Below, piece by piece: positions 6,216 through 7,594 of a stretch of 7,594 nt of DNA (position 1 is the first letter of the stretch; each line of letters starts with the position of its first letter). The notes below the pieces were generated by a model that saw nothing but the letters and a program-made list of their open reading frames with translations, was not told where the DNA came from and made no database searches. The position numbers and the translations under genes are program-made. The stretch is from contig DNTK01000587.1 in NCBI GenBank assembly GCA_003508755.1, forward strand, positions 1 through 7,594, written 5' to 3'. The DNA comes from Bacteroidales bacterium. Lineage in GTDB: Bacteria > Bacteroidota > Bacteroidia > Bacteroidales > UBA10428.

Positions 6216-6235
6216 TTGATTATATTACAAATGTA
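6213..6235 (-). promoter_or_regulatory. -7 element of the STAS-like gene with a flanking dyad
   Basis: Bases 6228-6235 read TACATTTG on the minus strand, an exact TAnnTTTG match and identical to the element before the receiver gene. CATTTG (6213-6218) and CAAATG (6228-6233) are complements with a 9-base spacer, so the element is mirrored over the start codon. No TTG at -33 spacing is seen. The position implies a very short leader for the ATG at 6215 and about 20 bases for the ATG at 6203. Confidence 0.5.
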
Positions 6236-6297
6236 CGTAACAAGGCATGCTAAAGTCATGTGGCTTTCTACCTAAAATGGTGTTGATTGGACCCAAT

Positions 6298-6520
6298 GTT
6301 GCAGACGAATGCGCGACAATAGCCTGTCGGTTTCCCGACAGATGTTAATTTGTCTTGATGCTGCTTCAGCCATGCCAACATGAAGCAGCTGCTCCCTCGC
6401 CCTAATTGCTATTCGCCTTCAAAAGCGAATACAATAAACCTGGTTTTGTTATACCCAGCTTGATTTTGAATCGCCGGACTTTTGAAGCTATCTGCACCTT
6501 TGTTGGCAGAACGCGATAAA
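6298..6520. repeat. Hairpin-rich gene-free stretch, possible REP-like or decayed element
   Basis: The 6216-6559 gap holds no convincing gene. It differs from other gaps here by several strong inverted repeats in close order and richer G+C. CTGTCGG/CCGACAG lies at 6324-6341 (7 bp, TTTC loop), GCTGCTTCA/TGAAGCAGC at 6360-6389 (9 bp, 12-base loop), and ATTCGC/GCGAAT at 6411-6430. TGCCAACA (6373-6380) reappears inverted as TGTTGGCA at 6501-6508. None of the hairpins is followed by a T-tract on either strand, so they are not terminators. Short minus-strand frames of about 35-40 codons cross the repeats but have no recognisable product. The pattern suits a REP-type or other non-autonomous repeat, a structured 3' end of the DUF985 transcript, or a decayed insertion; the sequence alone does not decide. 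Confidence 0.45.
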
Positions 6521-6559
6521 GAATGGGAGTATGGAATATTTTTTTAGGACCGGATAATA

Positions 6560-7057
6560 TTACCCGTACTTCTCAATTAGGTCGGCATGCTTTGGATAGG
6601 CCTGAACAAGGTCTTCCTTTTCGAACATTTCAAAATCTTCAAACTCGAAACCCGGTGCTACCACACAACTCACAAGCCCATAAGAATCGGGGTGTGTAAC
6701 TTCGGCACAAAATATACAACCGGCCGGAATTAATAATGAAAACTGTTCGGCTTTTTCGTGATTGTTGCCAAGCAGATGGGTATGCTTTTTGCCTTCCGTG
6801 TCGATAAAAATCACTTTTACCGGGCTTCCGGCATGAAAAAACCAAAGTTCATCGGAACGCAAGCGGTGTAAGCGGGAAATATCTTCTGATCGCAATAAAT
6901 AATAAATGCTGGTAGCTAATCGGTGGGCTGATTTATAACCTACAGGAAGATTCTTCGCTTCAATTTCAATACTTGAGCGATACTCCTCATGAAAAAATCC
7001 CCCCTCAGGATGCGGCTTCAACCCCAGGTGTTGAATCCAATATTCGGCATTATTCAT
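6560..7057 (-). CDS. DUF985 / cupin_5 family protein
   Basis: The 165-residue protein matches the cupin_5 (DUF985) family, small single-domain beta-barrel proteins. It shows the family motif HPEGGFFHEEYRS (16-28). RLHRLRSDELWFFHAG (62-77) follows, where H64, D69, E70 and H75 are candidate ligand or metal residues of the cupin pocket. The C-terminal signature is VVAPGFEFEDFEMF (122-135). IPAG (110-113) fits the second cupin motif. The family is widespread, but its natural substrate is not firmly known, so no reaction is claimed. No export signal is seen. The ATG at 7057 is chosen; a TTG at 7066 would add only three residues outside the conserved part. The gene is divergent from the cytidylate-kinase-like gene and has no visible terminator; the hairpin-rich stretch lies downstream. 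Confidence 0.9.
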   Translation of the reverse strand: MNNAEYWIQHLGLKPHPEGGFFHEEYRSSIEIEAKNLPVGYKSAHRLATSIYYLLRSEDISRLHRLRSDELWFFHAGSPVKVIFIDTEGKKHTHLLGNNHEKAEQFSLLIPAGCIFCAEVTHPDSYGLVSCVVAPGFEFEDFEMFEKEDLVQAYPKHADLIEKYG

Positions 7058-7091
7058 CGGCAACAATTTATTTTGAAGATAATAAAAACCC

Positions 7092-7119
7092 CGAATTTAA
7101 AAAAGTGTTGTAAAACCAA
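7092..7119 (-). promoter_or_regulatory. Weak candidate promoter of the DUF985 gene
   Basis: On the minus strand, TTG (7119-7117) is followed after 17 bases by TAAATTCG (7099-7092), one mismatch from TAnnTTTG. The predicted leader to the ATG at 7057 is about 30 bases. The region is AT-rich, so this is tentative. Confidence 0.3.
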
Positions 7120-7136
7120 AGCATCGTGCAGCAAAC

Positions 7137-7167
7137 TTGAATATATGATCGATAATTCGTATATTTA
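7137..7167 (+). promoter_or_regulatory. Candidate promoter of the cytidylate-kinase-like gene
   Basis: TTG (7137-7139) is followed after 20 bases by TATATTTA (7160-7167), one mismatch from TAnnTTTG and at the normal Bacteroidota -33/-7 spacing. The ATG lies 27 bases further on at 7195. It is divergent from the DUF985 promoter within a 137-base gap. Confidence 0.4.
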
Positions 7168-7194
7168 ATCAAAAAAGAATCAAATTAAACCCGG

Positions 7195-7594
7195 ATGAAA
7201 TTAGATCTGCTCAAATATATGTCTGACAGATTGCAGGACGAAACCGATGAATATGAAGAGGCTGGTCCTGTGATTACAATTTCGCGATTATATGGCTGTC
7301 CGGCAAAAATTATTGCAAAAAATGTGTCCGATGAACTAAATATGAAGGCAAAAGTTAAAGGCTACAACGATCTCAACTGGAGCTATGTGACCAAAGAAAT
7401 TATGAGCGAATCGGCCAAAGAACTTGAAATGGATCCGTCTAAAATCAAGTATGTTTTCGATTATAAGAAAAAAGGCCTGGTAGACGAAATTGTTGCAGCA
7501 CACTCAAGTAAATATTATAAAAGCGACAGAGCTATTCGTAAAACCATTGCAAGGGTAATCAGAAATATGGCCCGCGAAGGCCATGTTATAATAG
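7195..7594 (+). CDS. Cytidylate-kinase-like family protein, 3' end cut by the window
   Basis: An open frame starts at the ATG at 7195 and runs off the window after 133 complete codons, with no stop. After an acidic N-terminus (1-25) comes VITISRLYGCPAKIIAKNV (26-44), matching the start of the cytidylate-kinase-like P-loop family, in which the usual text is ISRxYGxxGxxIAK. A helical middle part follows (60-110), then IRKTIARVIRNMAREGHVII (about 114-133), which in relatives leads into the Gly-Arg-Gly nucleotide-contact strand lying just beyond the edge. The phosphate loop here reads YGCPAKII and lacks the classic GxxxxGK[ST], so nucleotide phosphorylation is uncertain. Related proteins are about 200 residues, so roughly a third is missing. 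It is not the housekeeping cytidylate kinase Cmk. Confidence 0.82.
   Translation, partial: MKLDLLKYMSDRLQDETDEYEEAGPVITISRLYGCPAKIIAKNVSDELNMKAKVKGYNDLNWSYVTKEIMSESAKELEMDPSKIKYVFDYKKKGLVDEIVAAHSSKYYKSDRAIRKTIARVIRNMAREGHVII

Noticed and set aside
6216..6559. A tRNA, a complete insertion sequence or a small gene in the hairpin-rich stretch.
   Set aside because: No cloverleaf with a T-loop pattern, no transposase frame and no clear terminal repeats with target duplication were found; the short frames of about 35-40 codons have no recognisable product.
7058..7066. A longer DUF985 protein starting at the TTG at 7066.
   Set aside because: It adds only three residues outside the conserved region; the ATG at 7057 is the better start.
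1..7594. CRISPR array, rRNA or riboswitch.
   Set aside because: No regularly spaced direct repeats, no rRNA-like sequence and no recognisable riboswitch core were seen on either strand.

Overview
The window looks like chromosomal DNA of a Bacteroidota bacterium, probably of the Bacteroidales/Marinilabiliales type. It is AT-rich, start codons mostly lack a Shine-Dalgarno sequence, and several upstream regions carry an exact or near match to the Bacteroidota -7 element TAnnTTTG. The lineage-typical proteins are a lipoprotein signal peptidase with long extra loops, a ROK sugar kinase, a three-domain IspG of about 610 residues, a DUF2461 protein and a cytidylate-kinase-like protein. The phylum call is solid. 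The order is inference.

Left part, plus strand (1-2417): a perfect hairpin with a T-tract (1-35) ends an upstream unit. It is followed by lspA (62-700), a ROK-family glucokinase-type sugar kinase (882-1853) with its own -7 element and a good intrinsic terminator (1876-1907), and a stand-alone CheY-like receiver (2040-2417).

Middle part, minus strand (2414-6215): read in the direction of transcription, this holds a small STAS-like protein (6215-5865), a NarL-type receiver without its DNA-binding domain (5551-5171), ispG (4958-3126) and a DUF2461 protein (3076-2414). The last two are probably one operon. The DUF2461 stop codon overlaps that of the convergent receiver gene. The STAS-like gene, the receiver and ispG each have an exact TAnnTTTG element just upstream. 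A strand-specific hairpin at 5673-5704 and a hairpin at 4972-5002 appear to separate the units.

Right part (6216-7594): a gene-free stretch of 344 bases rich in inverted repeats, a DUF985/cupin_5 gene on the minus strand (7057-6560), a divergent promoter region, and the first 133 codons of a cytidylate-kinase-like protein running off the end.

Most genes are housekeeping: lipoprotein maturation, sugar phosphorylation and isoprenoid precursor synthesis. The regulatory theme is two orphan receivers and one STAS-like protein, none with an output domain or a kinase in view. No clearly new multi-gene system, CRISPR array, RNA gene or complete insertion sequence was seen. The most interesting items are the promoter/hairpin overlap before ispG, the strand-specific hairpin at 5673-5704 and the hairpin-rich stretch at about 6298-6520.
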